Shown: positions 7,854-17,324 of the stretch, piece by piece | Numbering within the stretch: position 1 is the stretch's first letter | Layout: every line of letters starts with the position of its first letter | NCBI RefSeq assembly: GCF_014268755.2 | Contig: NZ_CP077093.1 | Coordinates: 3,212,001-3,276,000, forward strand | Source: Pseudomonas vanderleydeniana | Lineage (GTDB): Bacteria > Pseudomonadota > Gammaproteobacteria > Pseudomonadales > Pseudomonadaceae | Reading direction: 5' to 3' | DNA: 64,000 bases | Notes under the pieces: generated by a model | The model's database searches: none | What the model was told of the DNA's origin: nothing | Seen by the model: the letters and a program-made list of their open reading frames with translations, nothing else | Translations under genes and position numbers: made by a program

Positions 7854-9503
7854 ATGTTTAAGAAAGTGAACACGGCGCTATTGGGCCTGGCCTTGTCGAT
7901 CGGGGCATCGTCCTCGTTCGCGGCCGAATCCAAGAAGGTCGATGTGCTGCTGATCGGCGGCGGGATCATGAGTTCGACCCTGGGTATCTGGCTGAACGAG
8001 TTGCAGCCTGACTGGTCGATGGAGATGGTCGAGCGTCTCGACGGCGTGGCCGAAGAAAGCTCCAACGGCTGGAACAACGCCGGTACCGGTCACTCCGCCC
8101 TGGCCGAGTCGAACTACACCCCGTACGGCAAGGACGGCAAGATCGACATCACCAAGGCGATCGAGATCAACGAGTCGTTCCAGATCACCCGTCAGTTCCT
8201 GTCCTGGCAGGTGCGTCAGGGTGTGCTGAAGAACCCGCACTCGTTCATCAACTCCACGCCGCACATGAGCTTCATGTGGGGTGACGACAACGTCAAGTTC
8301 CTGCGCGATCGCTACGCCGCACTGCAGACCAGCCCGCTGTTCAGCGGCATGCAGTACACCGAAGACCAGGAGCAGATCAAGAAGTGGGTTCCGCTGATGA
8401 TGCAAGGGCGCGATCCCAAGCAGAAGATCGCCGCGACCTGGACTCCGATCGGCACCGACGTGAACTTCGGCGAGATCACCCGCCAGTACGTCGCTCACCT
8501 GCAGCAGCAGCCCAACTTCACCTTGAAGCTGTCCAGCGAAGTGCAGGACATCAAGCGTAACGAAGACGGCTCCTGGCACGTTACCTACAAGAACCTGAAG
8601 GACGGCAGCGAAACCGCAGCCGACGCCAAGTTCGTGTTCATCGGTGCCGGTGGCGGCGCCCTGCACCTGCTGCAGAAGTCCGGAATCCCGGAAGCCAACG
8701 ACTACGCCGCCTTCCCGGTCGGTGGTTCGTTCCTGGTGACCGACAACCAGGACATCGCCCTCAAGCACATGGCCAAGGCCTACGGTATCGCCTCGACCGG
8801 TGCACCGCCCATGTCGGTTCCGCACCTGGACACCCGCGTGCTGGACGGCAAGCGCGTCATCCTGTTTGGCCCATTCGCGACCTTCTCCACCAAGTTCCTG
8901 AAGAACGGTTCGTACTTCGACCTGCTGACCAGCACCACCACCCACAACGTCTGGCCGATGACCCGCGTGGGTATCGATCAGTTCGACCTGGTCCAGTACC
9001 TGGGCGGCCAACTGATGATGTCGGATGACGACCGCTTCAACGCCCTCAAAGAGTACTTCCCAGAGGCGAAGAAAGAAGACTGGCGCCTGTGGCAGGCCGG
9101 TCAGCGCGTGCAGATCATCAAGCGTGACGAAGAGAAGGGCGGTGTCCTGAAACTCGGCACCGAAGTGGTGGCCGCCAAGGACAACAGCATCGCCGGCCTG
9201 CTGGGTGCATCGCCTGGTGCCTCGACCGCAGCGCCGATCATGCTGAACGTGCTGGAAAAGGTGTTCAAGGACAAGGTGGCGACCCCTGCCTGGCAGGAAA
9301 AGCTGCACCAGATCATTCCTAGCTACGGCACCAAGCTCAACGGCAGCCCTGAAGCCGTGCAGAAAGAGTGGAACTACACCGCCGAAATCCTGCAACTGAC
9401 CACCCCTCCGGTGATCGGCCAGACCGCGGCGGCGCCGGCTGCAGCCCCTGCTGCGACCGACAAGCCGAAGGCTGAGGATCCGAAGTCCGACATGGCGCTG
9501 TAA
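7854..9503 (+). CDS. mqo: Malate:quinone oxidoreductase
   Basis: This is a 549-residue FAD-dependent membrane-associated enzyme oxidising L-malate to oxaloacetate and passing electrons to quinone. The dinucleotide-binding motif [11 protein letters not shown] is near residues 31-41. Characteristic Mqo stretches follow, such as [17 protein letters not shown] and [10 protein letters not shown]. An N-terminal hydrophobic stretch ending SSSFAAE resembles a signal peptide, as in many Pseudomonas Mqo proteins. The C-terminus is an Ala/Pro-rich tail of about 30 residues. Start choice: [10 protein letters not shown] matches the family. An in-frame ATG at 7827 has a stronger GGAGG site and would add nine residues. 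A terminator hairpin follows at 9532. Confidence 0.95.
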   Translation: MFKKVNTALLGLALSIGASSSFAAESKKVDVLLIGGGIMSSTLGIWLNELQPDWSMEMVERLDGVAEESSNGWNNAGTGHSALAESNYTPYGKDGKIDITKAIEINESFQITRQFLSWQVRQGVLKNPHSFINSTPHMSFMWGDDNVKFLRDRYAALQTSPLFSGMQYTEDQEQIKKWVPLMMQGRDPKQKIAATWTPIGTDVNFGEITRQYVAHLQQQPNFTLKLSSEVQDIKRNEDGSWHVTYKNLKDGSETAADAKFVFIGAGGGALHLLQKSGIPEANDYAAFPVGGSFLVTDNQDIALKHMAKAYGIASTGAPPMSVPHLDTRVLDGKRVILFGPFATFSTKFLKNGSYFDLLTSTTTHNVWPMTRVGIDQFDLVQYLGGQLMMSDDDRFNALKEYFPEAKKEDWRLWQAGQRVQIIKRDEEKGGVLKLGTEVVAAKDNSIAGLLGASPGASTAAPIMLNVLEKVFKDKVATPAWQEKLHQIIPSYGTKLNGSPEAVQKEWNYTAEILQLTTPPVIGQTAAAPAAAPAATDKPKAEDPKSDMAL

Positions 9504-9531
9504 GCGACCCGATCGACTTTGAGTCTCACAG

Positions 9532-9560
9532 GAACGCCACTCATTCGAGTGGCGTTCTTG
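9532..9560 (+). terminator. Rho-independent terminator after mqo
   Basis: An 11-bp perfect stem, GAACGCCACTC (9532-9542) with GAGTGGCGTTC (9547-9557), closes a four-base loop and is followed by a short T-rich stretch. It lies 28 bases after the mqo stop codon. Confidence 0.75.
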
Positions 9561-9650
9561 CATCCGCTTTTCGTCGATGCCATGGAATCGAATGATTTTC
9601 CCGAGCCGCGGTCAGACCCTTTGCATCCGTCTTGAACCAAGGAGTCGTCC

Positions 9651-9956
9651 ATGACCGTGAAATCCCTGATTGCCGGATTGTCCCTGTTGGCCTGTTCGGC
9701 CACCGTCACACTGCCGCTGCAGGCGGCACAGTCCACCGAGGAAAAGGTTCCATCCACGTTCAGCAGCGGCGAGTTGGTGGTGGGCGACCGCGCTCCAGCG
9801 GTCTACCAGCGTGAGTCGGAGGCGCTGCACGATTGGAAGAAGCGTGGCCTGCATGCGCCGGAGGAAGACAGCCAGTGGGTGAAGATCAAGAACCAGTACG
9901 TGCTGGTGGCCATCACCAACGGCAAGATCATTGAACTCAAACCCGTGAAACATTGA
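9651..9956 (+). CDS. RcnB-family small periplasmic protein
   Basis: This is a 101-residue protein with a clear signal peptide (hydrophobic SLIAGLSLLACSATVTLPLQAA, cleavage near residue 26). The mature C-terminal part reads DWKKRGLHAPEEDSQWVKIKN then YVLVAITNGKIIEL. This is the pattern of RcnB-family proteins: a tryptophan, RGL, a proline, then W and a YVL...G.I motif. RcnB itself affects nickel and cobalt homeostasis in E. coli; the role of the Pseudomonas homologues is not established. An AAGGAG Shine-Dalgarno precedes the start. It appears monocistronic, between the mqo terminator and dpkA. Confidence 0.7.
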   Translation: MTVKSLIAGLSLLACSATVTLPLQAAQSTEEKVPSTFSSGELVVGDRAPAVYQRESEALHDWKKRGLHAPEEDSQWVKIKNQYVLVAITNGKIIELKPVKH

Positions 9957-10062
9957 GTCAGGCGCGGCGGTTGTGCCGAATTCGTCACGGTCGCCGGGCA
10001 AACCGATCAAGCTTGGGGCGGGCCGATAGGCAACGCTGGAGCTCTTTCTCCAGGAGCGCCCC

Positions 10063-11076
10063 ATGACTCGACTGACGCTGGACCAAGCCCATGACCTGGC
10101 CAAATCCATCCTGCTGCACAACGGTTTCAGCCCCGCCCATGCCAATGCCGTCGCCGATACGGTGACCGCTGGCGAACGCGACGGTTGTGCTTCCCATGGC
10201 TTGTACCGGGTACTTGGCTGTGTCGCCTCACGCAAGGCGGGCAAGGTCGAGGCCGATGCGGCGCCCGAAGTGATCGACCAGGCCCCGTCGATCGTGCGGG
10301 TCGACGCCGCTGGCGGGTTTTCCCAACTGGCTTTCCAGGCCGGTCTGCCGTTGCTGGTGGACAAGGCCCGAGCCAACGGGATAGCGGCACTGGCGATCAA
10401 TCGCTGTGTGCACTTTTCCGCGTTGTGGGTCGAGATCGAGCAGTTGACCGAGGCCGGGTTGGTGGCGCTGGCCTTCACGCCGAGCCATGCCTGGGTAGCG
10501 CCCGCCGGTGGCAACCGGCCAGTGTTCGGCACCAACCCCATCGCCTTTGGCTGGCCGCGTCCGGGGCGTGAACCGTTTGTCTTCGACTTTGCCACCAGTG
10601 CCATCGCCCGCGGCGAGATCGAACTGCATCGGCGGGCCGGCAAGGCCATCCCGGAAGGTTGGGGCGTGGATGCCCAGGGGCAACCGAGTACCGACCCGAA
10701 TGTGGTGCTGGACCTTGGAGCGATGCTGACGTTCGGCGGGCACAAGGGTTCGGCACTGGCAGCGATGGTCGAGTTGATCGCCGGGCCGCTGATTGGCGAC
10801 CTGACCAGTGCCGAGTCGCTGGCGCACGACGCGGGCAGCAAGTCATCGCCTTACCATGGGGAACTGATCATTGCCCTCGATCCACAACGGTTTCTCGGGG
10901 GCGCTACCGAGCAGCACCTGGCACGGGCCGAGCAGGTGTTCGAGAGCATCCAGGGGCAGGGCGCGCGGCTGCCTTCGCAGCGTCGGTATGAGGCACGGGT
11001 GCGCAGCCGGGAAGAGGGCGTGGAGATTCCTGAGGCGCTGTACCACGACCTCAAGGCATTGCTTGAGTGGGAGTAA
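10063..11076 (+). CDS. dpkA: Delta1-pyrroline-2-carboxylate / delta1-piperideine-2-carboxylate reductase
   Basis: This is a 337-residue member of the malate/L-lactate/ureidoglycolate dehydrogenase-like family (DpkA type). It would reduce delta1-pyrroline-2-carboxylate to L-proline, or the piperideine analogue to L-pipecolate, with NAD(P)H. Family features include GERDGCASHGLYR (about 42-54), AINRCVHFSALW, and the late glycine-rich LTFGGHKGSALAAMVEL. It sits on the plus strand, convergent with the hydroxyproline genes. The hydroxyproline dehydratases encoded nearby make its substrate. AGGAG precedes the ATG and overlaps a small CTGGAG/CTCCAG hairpin (10036-10053). Malate or lactate activity is the alternative, less likely in this context. 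Confidence 0.82.
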   Translation: MTRLTLDQAHDLAKSILLHNGFSPAHANAVADTVTAGERDGCASHGLYRVLGCVASRKAGKVEADAAPEVIDQAPSIVRVDAAGGFSQLAFQAGLPLLVDKARANGIAALAINRCVHFSALWVEIEQLTEAGLVALAFTPSHAWVAPAGGNRPVFGTNPIAFGWPRPGREPFVFDFATSAIARGEIELHRRAGKAIPEGWGVDAQGQPSTDPNVVLDLGAMLTFGGHKGSALAAMVELIAGPLIGDLTSAESLAHDAGSKSSPYHGELIIALDPQRFLGGATEQHLARAEQVFESIQGQGARLPSQRRYEARVRSREEGVEIPEALYHDLKALLEWE

Positions 11077-11077
11077 A

Positions 11078-11216
11078 CATTGTGGCGAGCGGGCTTGCCC
11101 GCGTTGGGCTGCAAGGCAGCCCTGACCTCAGCCAACGCGAAATACCTGACGGCATGCGGTGACTGGCTTCAGGGCTGCTGCGCAGCCCAGCGCGGGCAAG
11201 CCCGCTCGCCACAATG
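11078..11216. repeat. REP/BIME inverted repeat between convergent dpkA and lhpC
   Basis: Outer arms CATTGTGGCGAGCGGGCTTG and its complement enclose inner GGGCTGC/GCAGCCC hairpins. It starts right after the dpkA stop and ends 66 bases before the end of lhpC. It belongs to the GTGGCGAGCGGGCTTGCCCGC class of Pseudomonas REPs and probably also acts as a bidirectional terminator. Confidence 0.9.
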
Positions 11217-11281
11217 TGGGTGAGGCAGATATTGCAATAGGGCAGGCGCTGTAGAATCGGCAGGCTGCCCCGGTACCGCAC

Positions 11282-12199
11282 TCAGAGGCCGACATCCGGC
11301 AGTGCCGGCCGGTTGGCCAGGGCCTTGGCCATGATCCGCTCGACGAACACCCGATCAGCTTCCGGCAGGGCCAGGCGCGGTGGGCGGGTCAGGGCACTGC
11401 CGCGGCCGGCGATGGCCTCGCACAGCTTGATGCACTGCACCAGGTCCGCACGCGCGTCGAGGTGCAGGATCGGCATCAGCCACTCATAGATCGGCATGGC
11501 TTCGGCGAAGCGTCCGGCCTTGGCCAGGCGGAAAATGGTCTCGCCTTCCTTGGGGAACACGTTGGACATCCCCGACACCCAGCCCTCGGCGCCCACCGCG
11601 ATACTCTCCAACACCACGTCATCCAGGCCGGCGAACAGCACGAAACGATCGCCGACTTCATTGCGCACGTCGATGAAACGGCGGGTGTCGCCCGAGGAAT
11701 CCTTGAAGCACACCACGTTGTCGCAGTCGGCCAGGGAGATCAGGATCTCCGGGGTCACGTCGTTCTTGTAGATCGGCGGGTTGTTGTAGACCATCAGCGG
11801 CACGTCGGCATGCCGGGCCACATAGCGGTAGTGCTCGGCAGTCTCGAACGGCTTGGAGCCGTAGACCAGCGCCGGCATCAGCATGACCCCGTCGACCCCG
11901 ACCTTGCGCACCGAGTTGGCGACCTTGGCTGCCTGCACGCTGGTGAATTCGGCCACGCCGCAGATCACCGGCACCCGGCCCTTGGAGGCGTCCACCGCGA
12001 CCTCGGTGACAGCGATCTTTTCTTCAGCGGTCAGCGAGGTGTTTTCCCCGACCGAGCCACAGACCACCAGGCCCGAGACGCCGTCGCGGATGACGTTGGA
12101 GATGACTTGGTGAGTCTTTTCCAGGTTGATGGAAAAGTCGTCGTTGAATTGGGTGGTGACCGCGGGGAAGACGCCGCTCCAGTTGATGCGTTTGCTCAT
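11282..12199 (-). CDS. lhpC: Delta1-pyrroline-4-hydroxy-2-carboxylate deaminase (DapA family)
   Basis: This is a 305-residue class I aldolase-fold protein of the dihydrodipicolinate synthase family. Schiff-base lysine K166 lies in VVCFKDSSGD, and the partner tyrosine Y138 is in MVYNNPP. In hydroxyproline catabolism LhpC converts delta1-pyrroline-4-hydroxy-2-carboxylate, the product of D-hydroxyproline dehydrogenase, to 2-oxoglutarate semialdehyde and ammonia. The start at 12197-12199 has AGGAGTCA upstream. A GTATAC-centred palindrome lies 27-36 bases upstream of the start, so the gene probably has its own regulated promoter, although the racemase-like gene lies just ahead on the same strand. 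The semialdehyde dehydrogenase needed next is not in this window. Confidence 0.85.
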   Translation of the reverse strand: MSKRINWSGVFPAVTTQFNDDFSINLEKTHQVISNVIRDGVSGLVVCGSVGENTSLTAEEKIAVTEVAVDASKGRVPVICGVAEFTSVQAAKVANSVRKVGVDGVMLMPALVYGSKPFETAEHYRYVARHADVPLMVYNNPPIYKNDVTPEILISLADCDNVVCFKDSSGDTRRFIDVRNEVGDRFVLFAGLDDVVLESIAVGAEGWVSGMSNVFPKEGETIFRLAKAGRFAEAMPIYEWLMPILHLDARADLVQCIKLCEAIAGRGSALTRPPRLALPEADRVFVERIMAKALANRPALPDVGL

Positions 12200-12220
12200 G
12201 ATTGACTCCTGGGTTTAATT

Positions 12221-12238
12221 GTATTTCGTATACGATAC
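12221..12238. promoter_or_regulatory. Candidate operator with core TCGTATACGA upstream of lhpC
   Basis: The 10-bp perfect palindrome TCGTATACGA (12226-12235) is embedded in a longer imperfect dyad starting GTATTTCGTATACGATAC. The same TTTCGTATACGATA string occurs upstream of the hydroxyproline importer operon, and a GTATAC-centred variant lies upstream of the GntR gene. FCD-type GntR regulators commonly bind such short palindromes. Confidence 0.6.
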
Positions 12239-12325
12239 TGCTGATAAAAACCGGTTATTCGTGTGTGTCAGCGGGGGCCACTCCAGCGCCCCAAGGTCCT
12301 GCAATGTGGCTGAGTCAGTGGGGTA

Positions 12326-13354
12326 TCAGGCGCCAGGCCAGGTGTCCGACAGCCGATAACCCTGTGGCCAGGGATCGGTCGGGTCGAGCAGCAACTGGTG
12401 AGTGCCGGTGATCCACGCGCGGCCGGACAGGCACGGATAGATCGCCGCACGCCCGGCCAGTTCGGTCTGCGAGTCGATGCGGCAGTGGAACTCCGAACCG
12501 ATGATCGAGCGGCCGATGAAGCGATCACCGACCTTCAGCACGCCCTTGGCCTGCAATACCGCCATGCGTGCCGAGCAGCCGGTGCCGCAGGGCGAGCGGT
12601 CGATCTTGCCGGGGCGGATCACCACGGCGTTGGCCCCGGTGGCGACACCGTTCTCGTAGGTCACCGGGGCAGCGATCTGGCAGAAGGAGATATGCGACCA
12701 GTCCGGGTTCAGCGGGTGGACGAAACCCAGTTGTTCGTTGGCGGCACGGGTGATCTTCAGGCCGGTCTCGACCATGTCCCTGGCTTCATCGGGGCGGATG
12801 GCGAAGCCCAGGCGTTGGGCATCGACAATGGCAAAGCTGTCGCCGCCGTAGGCGGTGTCGACCTGGATCGAACCCAGGCCCTCGACCTCGATCCAGGCAT
12901 CCAGGCGATCAGCGAACGACGGCACGTTCCTGACTTCCACCCGCTGGACCTTGCCATCCTTGCATTCGGCCACGGCCTCGATCAGGCCGCCGGGAGCCTC
13001 CAGCACCAGGCGGGTCTGCGGTTCGCTCATCGGCAGGATGCCGCTGTCGAGCAGCACGGTGGACACGCACAGCGAGTTGGAGCCGGACATCGGCGGGGTA
13101 TCGGCCGGCTCCATGATGATCCAGGCCATCTGCGCCCGCGGATCCTTGGCCGGTACCAGCAGGTTGACGTGACGGAACACGCCACCGCGTGGCTCGTTGA
13201 GGACGAAGTTGCGCAGGGTCTCGTCCTGGGCGATCCAGCGCGACTGCTCCCACACGGTCGCGCCCGGTGGCGGGGCGACGCCGCCGACGATCACATCGCC
13301 GACTTCACCTTCGGCATGGCAACTGACTACATGAACGATCTTCGAAGAACGCAT
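12326..13354 (-). CDS. Proline-racemase-family enzyme, Ser/Cys type (3-hydroxyproline dehydratase or epimerase)
   Basis: This is a 342-residue member of the proline racemase superfamily. The first catalytic position, normally Cys in MCGHG, is Ser90 in MSGSNS. The second catalytic cysteine is kept (Cys256 in SPCGTG). Superfamily members with changed catalytic residues act on 3-hydroxyprolines, either as trans-3-hydroxy-L-proline dehydratases or as epimerases. The nearby dpkA reductase would take the dehydration product, delta1-pyrroline-2-carboxylate, to proline. GGAGTAGGCA precedes the ATG. It is separated from the importer ATPase gene by a REP element and from lhpC by 126 bases. Exact reaction is inferred. 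Confidence 0.75.
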   Translation of the reverse strand: MRSSKIVHVVSCHAEGEVGDVIVGGVAPPPGATVWEQSRWIAQDETLRNFVLNEPRGGVFRHVNLLVPAKDPRAQMAWIIMEPADTPPMSGSNSLCVSTVLLDSGILPMSEPQTRLVLEAPGGLIEAVAECKDGKVQRVEVRNVPSFADRLDAWIEVEGLGSIQVDTAYGGDSFAIVDAQRLGFAIRPDEARDMVETGLKITRAANEQLGFVHPLNPDWSHISFCQIAAPVTYENGVATGANAVVIRPGKIDRSPCGTGCSARMAVLQAKGVLKVGDRFIGRSIIGSEFHCRIDSQTELAGRAAIYPCLSGRAWITGTHQLLLDPTDPWPQGYRLSDTWPGA

Positions 13355-13390
13355 TGCCTACTCCTTCTCTCGTGTCTGCTCAACATTCCC

Positions 13391-13492
13391 CTGTAGGAGC
13401 CGGGCTTGCCCGCGAACCGCCGAAGGCGGCCATTCCCCTCGCCAGCGTGACAGCCTTGCCGGCGCTTTCGCGGGCAAGCCCGGCTCCTACAG
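13391..13492. repeat. REP/BIME pair between importer ATPase and racemase-like gene
   Basis: The left arm starts CTGTAGGAGCCGGGCTTGCC and the right arm is its near-perfect complement, ending GGCTCCTACAG. It belongs to the TGTAGGAGCCGGGCTTGCCCGCG class. Located within the minus-strand gene series, it may attenuate or stabilise transcripts between the importer and catabolic genes. Confidence 0.9.
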
Positions 13493-13508
13493 GGATTGGG
13501 GTGCATTT

Positions 13509-14231
13509 CTACTTGACCGACTTGAGAAACGCCGCCGTTTCCGGCTGCAGTGGGTTGCCGATGACCTGGTCGGGTGCGCCGATCTCGTGCACCAGGCCGT
13601 TGCGAAAGAACGCCACGCGGTCGGAGACGTCGCGGGCGAAACGGATCTCGTGGGTCACCAGGACCATGGTCATGCCGTCCTCGGCGAGCATGCGCATGGT
13701 GTCCAGCACTTCGCCGACCAGTTGCGGATCGAGCGCCGAGGTGGCTTCGTCGAACAGCATGTAGTCCGGTGACATGGCCAGGGCGCGGGCGATCGCCATG
13801 CGCTGCTGCTGGCCGCCGGAGAGCTTGCCGGGGAAGGTCTTGAGCTTGTCGCCCAGGCCCACGTGGGTCAGTTGGCGCACCGCCAGTTCCTCGGCGTCCT
13901 GCCGGCTCTTGCCGAGCACCTTGCGCGGCGCCAGCATCACGTTCTCCAGCACGGTCAGGTGAGGGAAGGCGTTCCACTGCTGGAACACGATGCCGATCTT
14001 CTGCCGCAGCCTGTTCAGGTCGGTGTTGCGGTCGTGGACCTCGATGCCGTCGACGCGGATGCTGCCCTTGTGGATCGACTCCAGGCCGTTGATGCACATC
14101 AGCAGGGTCGACTTGCCGGAGCCCGAGCCGCCGATGATCGACACCACCTCGCCCTTGTTCACCGTCAGGCTGACGCCCTTGACCACTTCCAGGTCGCCGA
14201 AGGATTTGTGTACGTTGTCGATCTCAATCAT
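13509..14231 (-). CDS. lhpO: Amino-acid (hydroxyproline) ABC importer, ATP-binding protein
   Basis: This is a 240-residue ATPase of the GlnQ/HisP polar amino-acid class. Walker A GGSGSGKST is at about 34-42, signature LSGGQQQR in the middle, Walker B YMLFDEATSALD and the H-loop in LVTHEIRFARD. The start overlaps the permease stop by eight bases (14224-14231). Substrate is assigned from the gene order: binding protein, hydroxyproline dehydratase, two permeases and this ATPase. The same unit exists in the P. aeruginosa lhp region, from which the symbol is borrowed as I recall it. Confidence 0.88.
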   Translation of the reverse strand: MIEIDNVHKSFGDLEVVKGVSLTVNKGEVVSIIGGSGSGKSTLLMCINGLESIHKGSIRVDGIEVHDRNTDLNRLRQKIGIVFQQWNAFPHLTVLENVMLAPRKVLGKSRQDAEELAVRQLTHVGLGDKLKTFPGKLSGGQQQRMAIARALAMSPDYMLFDEATSALDPQLVGEVLDTMRMLAEDGMTMVLVTHEIRFARDVSDRVAFFRNGLVHEIGAPDQVIGNPLQPETAAFLKSVK

Positions 14232-14874
14232 TTTCTTGCCACCTTCTTTCCAGACGAGCGCCCAGGCGAGCGACCACCAGGCTCATGACGTAGTAGATAA
14301 GGCCCGCGATGCACAGCACCAGCAGCGGTTCCTGGATACGCGTGACGATGGTTTGCGAGGCGCGCAGCAGTTCGATGATGCCGATCCACATCACCAGCGC
14401 AGTGTCCTTCATGACCCCCAGCACCAGGTTCAGCCAGCCGGGGAAGGCCACCCGCGTGGCCATCGGCAGGACGATCCAGCGCAGGTCCTGCAGGTAGCTC
14501 AGCCCCAGCGAACGACTGGCCCGGCGCACGCTGAGCGGTACCGAGAGCACGCCGCTGCGCACGATTTCGGTGAAGTACGCGGCGGCATAGATCCCCAGCA
14601 CGATGCAACCGACGGAGAAGGCACTGATCTTCAGGCCCAGAATGCTCTTGAACGAGTTGAACAGGACGAACTGGATCAGCAGCGGCACGCTGCGAAACAC
14701 ATCCAGTACCCAGGCCAGCGGCAGGCTCACCCGTGGCAGCAGGGCGCGCAACAGGCCGAACAGGAGGCCGGCGACACTGCCCAGCAGGATCGACCAGAAC
14801 GTCAGTTGCAGCGTGACCCAGGCGCCGCTGAGCAGGAACAGCAGGTCATTGGCGGTAAGACTGGTGGAAAACAT
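14224..14874 (-). CDS. lhpN: Amino-acid (hydroxyproline) ABC importer, permease
   Basis: This is a 216-residue His/Glu/Gln-family permease with about five membrane spans. The coupling loop reads RASRSLGLSYLQDL near residue 125. It lies 12 bases after the first permease gene and overlaps the ATPase gene by eight bases. It pairs with the neighbouring permease as a heterodimeric channel. Substrate is inferred from the operon. Confidence 0.86.
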   Translation of the reverse strand: MFSTSLTANDLLFLLSGAWVTLQLTFWSILLGSVAGLLFGLLRALLPRVSLPLAWVLDVFRSVPLLIQFVLFNSFKSILGLKISAFSVGCIVLGIYAAAYFTEIVRSGVLSVPLSVRRASRSLGLSYLQDLRWIVLPMATRVAFPGWLNLVLGVMKDTALVMWIGIIELLRASQTIVTRIQEPLLVLCIAGLIYYVMSLVVARLGARLERRWQEND

Positions 14875-14886
14875 GGATCAGACCCC

Positions 14887-15558
14887 TCAGTAACGGAACA
14901 GCCGCCAGGACAACAGCCGGGCTATCGCGACGATCGCCTTGGCGATCAGGTAATACAGCACCGCCGCGATGGCGAAGTATTCGAAGGTGCGGAACGTCTT
15001 GACGTTGTATTCCTGGGTCACCCCGGTCAGGTCGTTGTTCAGTCCCACGACCACGCCCAGCGAGGTCATCAGCACGGCCCAGACCATCTGGTTGGTCAGG
15101 GGGTAGAACACCACTCGCAGCAACTGCGGGACCACGATCATCCGGTAGGCCTGGAAGGCACTCATGCCCAGTGAACGGGCGGCGCGCATCTGGGTGCCGG
15201 GCACTGCCTTGAGGCCGCCACGAAAGTTCTCCGCCAGGTAGCCGGCGTTGTTGAAGGTGATCCCGGCCAGCAGCGCGAACCAGGAGCTGACATGCAGCCC
15301 CAGCGAGCCGAGACCGAAGTACAGGATGTAGATCTGGAACAGCGACGGCGTGTTGCGGGCGATCGACACCCAGCCGTTGGCGAAGCCGCGCAGCAACGGC
15401 TGTTTGGCCTCGCGCATCACCGTCAGGGTCAGCGCGATCAGTACGCCGAAGATCATCGACAGGGCGGCCGTCTCGAAGGTCACCCAGGCACCGCCGAGCA
15501 TGTCCGGCAGGGCGCGAAATGCCGCGCGCCACTGGAAGGTGTAGTTGAAGTTAAACAT
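14887..15558 (-). CDS. lhpM: Amino-acid (hydroxyproline) ABC importer, permease
   Basis: This is a 223-residue polar amino-acid permease starting MFNFNYTFQWRAAF. The coupling motif is RAARSLGMSAFQAYR. The ATG at 15556-15558 overlaps the dehydratase stop by eight bases, so translation of the two is probably coupled. The frame is open further upstream, but that part is the shadow of the dehydratase gene. Confidence 0.86.
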   Translation of the reverse strand: MFNFNYTFQWRAAFRALPDMLGGAWVTFETAALSMIFGVLIALTLTVMREAKQPLLRGFANGWVSIARNTPSLFQIYILYFGLGSLGLHVSSWFALLAGITFNNAGYLAENFRGGLKAVPGTQMRAARSLGMSAFQAYRMIVVPQLLRVVFYPLTNQMVWAVLMTSLGVVVGLNNDLTGVTQEYNVKTFRTFEYFAIAAVLYYLIAKAIVAIARLLSWRLFRY

Positions 15559-17314
15559 GGGCGATTGCCTCCTGTGGCAGCCAGGCCGGCAGGCGGCCAC
15601 TGGCGTGGGCGGAGCAGGCGCTGTCGACGCATTCGGCGAGGCTGGCGAAGTGCACGCTGCGCCCGACCAGGCCGGGTGCGTAGTGGGCGTATTTGCCGGA
15701 GTTGGTCATCAGGGTACGGGCCGCTGGCGGGATCACCGGCTCGCCGACCATGCACCAGCAGGTGTCGGTGATCAGCGTGGCGCCGAAGGCTTCGATCGGC
15801 TCCAGGTGGCCGGCACTTCGTGCCTGTTCCAGTACAGCTCGGCCGCAGGTGATGGCCACGACCACGGACGGATGCCGGCGGCGGCCCTGGCACAACCGCG
15901 CCAGGTGCGCGAACTCGCTGAGGGAGAAGTGCGGGTTGCCCAGCGAGATGACGTCCACCGACGGGGTGCGGGCGCTGTTGAGTTCGTGCCAGCTCACCAG
16001 CAGGTCGCTGGGTTCGATGCGTTCGACGGGCAGAGAGGCCCCCGCCACCTGTGCGGGGTCGAGAGCTTCGGGGGTGACGCCGGCAATGTGGAACAGTGGG
16101 GCCGCCGAGGTGGTGGCGAAGGCTGCACCAAAGGCCTTGAGGTCGTCGAGGCTGGGCTGGCTGCGCTCCAGGCCACGGACCAGCGGGATACGGCTGCCGC
16201 ACAGCATGCCGATGTGGTAGCCGAGCAGTGGGTAGAACGCATCGTCCAACCCTTGCAGTGCGGGCACTTCGATCTGCAACTGCGCCTTGCGCCGTTCGGC
16301 CAGGTGGCAGCCGGTCAATGGCGCGCGGCCGGTCAGGGCGATGCAGATGTCCAGGTAATCGGGGTATTTCTGGGTTCGGGCACCGAGCACGCTGTTGGCG
16401 TAGACCACGGCGTTGGATTCGGCCCAGACAATCTGCTCGCCGGCCTTGGGCGCGCTGTCGAGCAGGTAGGGTGCGCAGGTGTAGCTCAGTTGCGCGCCCA
16501 TGGCCATGTACGCCGTGCCCAGCGCGCTGGCGGGTTCGCCGAGAGCCGCGTCGACCCCCAGCTCACGCCAGCGCCGCTGGTCCACGGAGATGGAGTTGAG
16601 GGTGGTCGGAACGCGTACTTGTGCGCCCCATTGCACCAGTTGTTCGGCAAAGCGCAGGCTCGCCGGGCCGGTGTAGATGCAGCCGTCGATATGCGCCTGG
16701 GTAACGTCCAGCAGGGCCGGGGCGCCTTGCAGCTCAGCCATCTGCAGGACGATCTGCATGGCCACCTGGGCGGCCTTGCCATACTGGCCGTCCAGCAGGT
16801 TCCGGTCATGTTCGCTGAGTGCAATGCCGGTGGTGGCCGGACGGACCGGCGCAGCCACCTCCCTTGCCTGCCAACCGTCCTCGGGGGAGCCCTCGAACAG
16901 GCTCAGGCGATCCTCCTCGACCCGGGCGAAGGCCTGGCCACGCAAGGCGGCAAAGGCCTCCTTGCCGATGCACAGCACCGGCAGGGAGCGTTCGAAAATC
17001 ACCTGGGCCACCCGCACACCCAACGTCAGGATTTCATCGGCCTCGGCCAGTACCAGGGCGGCAGGCGCATGACCGTTGCTGATCGCTTCCATCATGACAC
17101 TGCTGCCGGTGCAGGAGCCGCGCCCGCTGGGCAAAGCCAGTACGCGACCGGTCAGGTTCTCGCCGCTGAGGGGATGATGGCGGTCGATCACCTCGCCGCT
17201 GAACGGGTCGACGCCGCCCCAGAAACTCAGGCCGACATCGGCGAACAGCAGGAGACCTTGGGCAGACCCCTCGACCAGACTGCGTCCGGTCAGGACAGTG
17301 GGCGTGCTGGGCAT
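15551..17314 (-). CDS. lhpI: Aconitase-X-type cis-3-hydroxy-L-proline dehydratase (fused subunits)
   Basis: This is a 587-residue fusion of the small (DUF126-like, about 1-135) and large (DUF521/AcnX, about 165-570) aconitase X halves. The small half shows LTGRVLALPSGRGSCTGSS. The large half shows DGCIYTGPASLRFAEQL and a C-terminal SGKYAHYAPGL. Bacterial AcnX proteins in hydroxyproline clusters (P. aeruginosa LhpI) dehydrate cis-3-hydroxy-L-proline to delta1-pyrroline-2-carboxylate, the substrate of the reductase at 10063. It lies 10 bases after the binding-protein gene and overlaps the next permease, so it is embedded in the transporter operon. Start ATG is at 17312-17314 with GAGG upstream. 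Confidence 0.85.
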   Translation of the reverse strand: MPSTPTVLTGRSLVEGSAQGLLLFADVGLSFWGGVDPFSGEVIDRHHPLSGENLTGRVLALPSGRGSCTGSSVMMEAISNGHAPAALVLAEADEILTLGVRVAQVIFERSLPVLCIGKEAFAALRGQAFARVEEDRLSLFEGSPEDGWQAREVAAPVRPATTGIALSEHDRNLLDGQYGKAAQVAMQIVLQMAELQGAPALLDVTQAHIDGCIYTGPASLRFAEQLVQWGAQVRVPTTLNSISVDQRRWRELGVDAALGEPASALGTAYMAMGAQLSYTCAPYLLDSAPKAGEQIVWAESNAVVYANSVLGARTQKYPDYLDICIALTGRAPLTGCHLAERRKAQLQIEVPALQGLDDAFYPLLGYHIGMLCGSRIPLVRGLERSQPSLDDLKAFGAAFATTSAAPLFHIAGVTPEALDPAQVAGASLPVERIEPSDLLVSWHELNSARTPSVDVISLGNPHFSLSEFAHLARLCQGRRRHPSVVVAITCGRAVLEQARSAGHLEPIEAFGATLITDTCWCMVGEPVIPPAARTLMTNSGKYAHYAPGLVGRSVHFASLAECVDSACSAHASGRLPAWLPQEAIAHV

Positions 17315-17324
17315 CGGGCTGTCC

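Noticed and set aside
7878..9563. 561-codon open frame antisense to mqo
   Set aside because: A GC-rich third-position shadow of mqo; no start signal, biased composition and no recognisable family.
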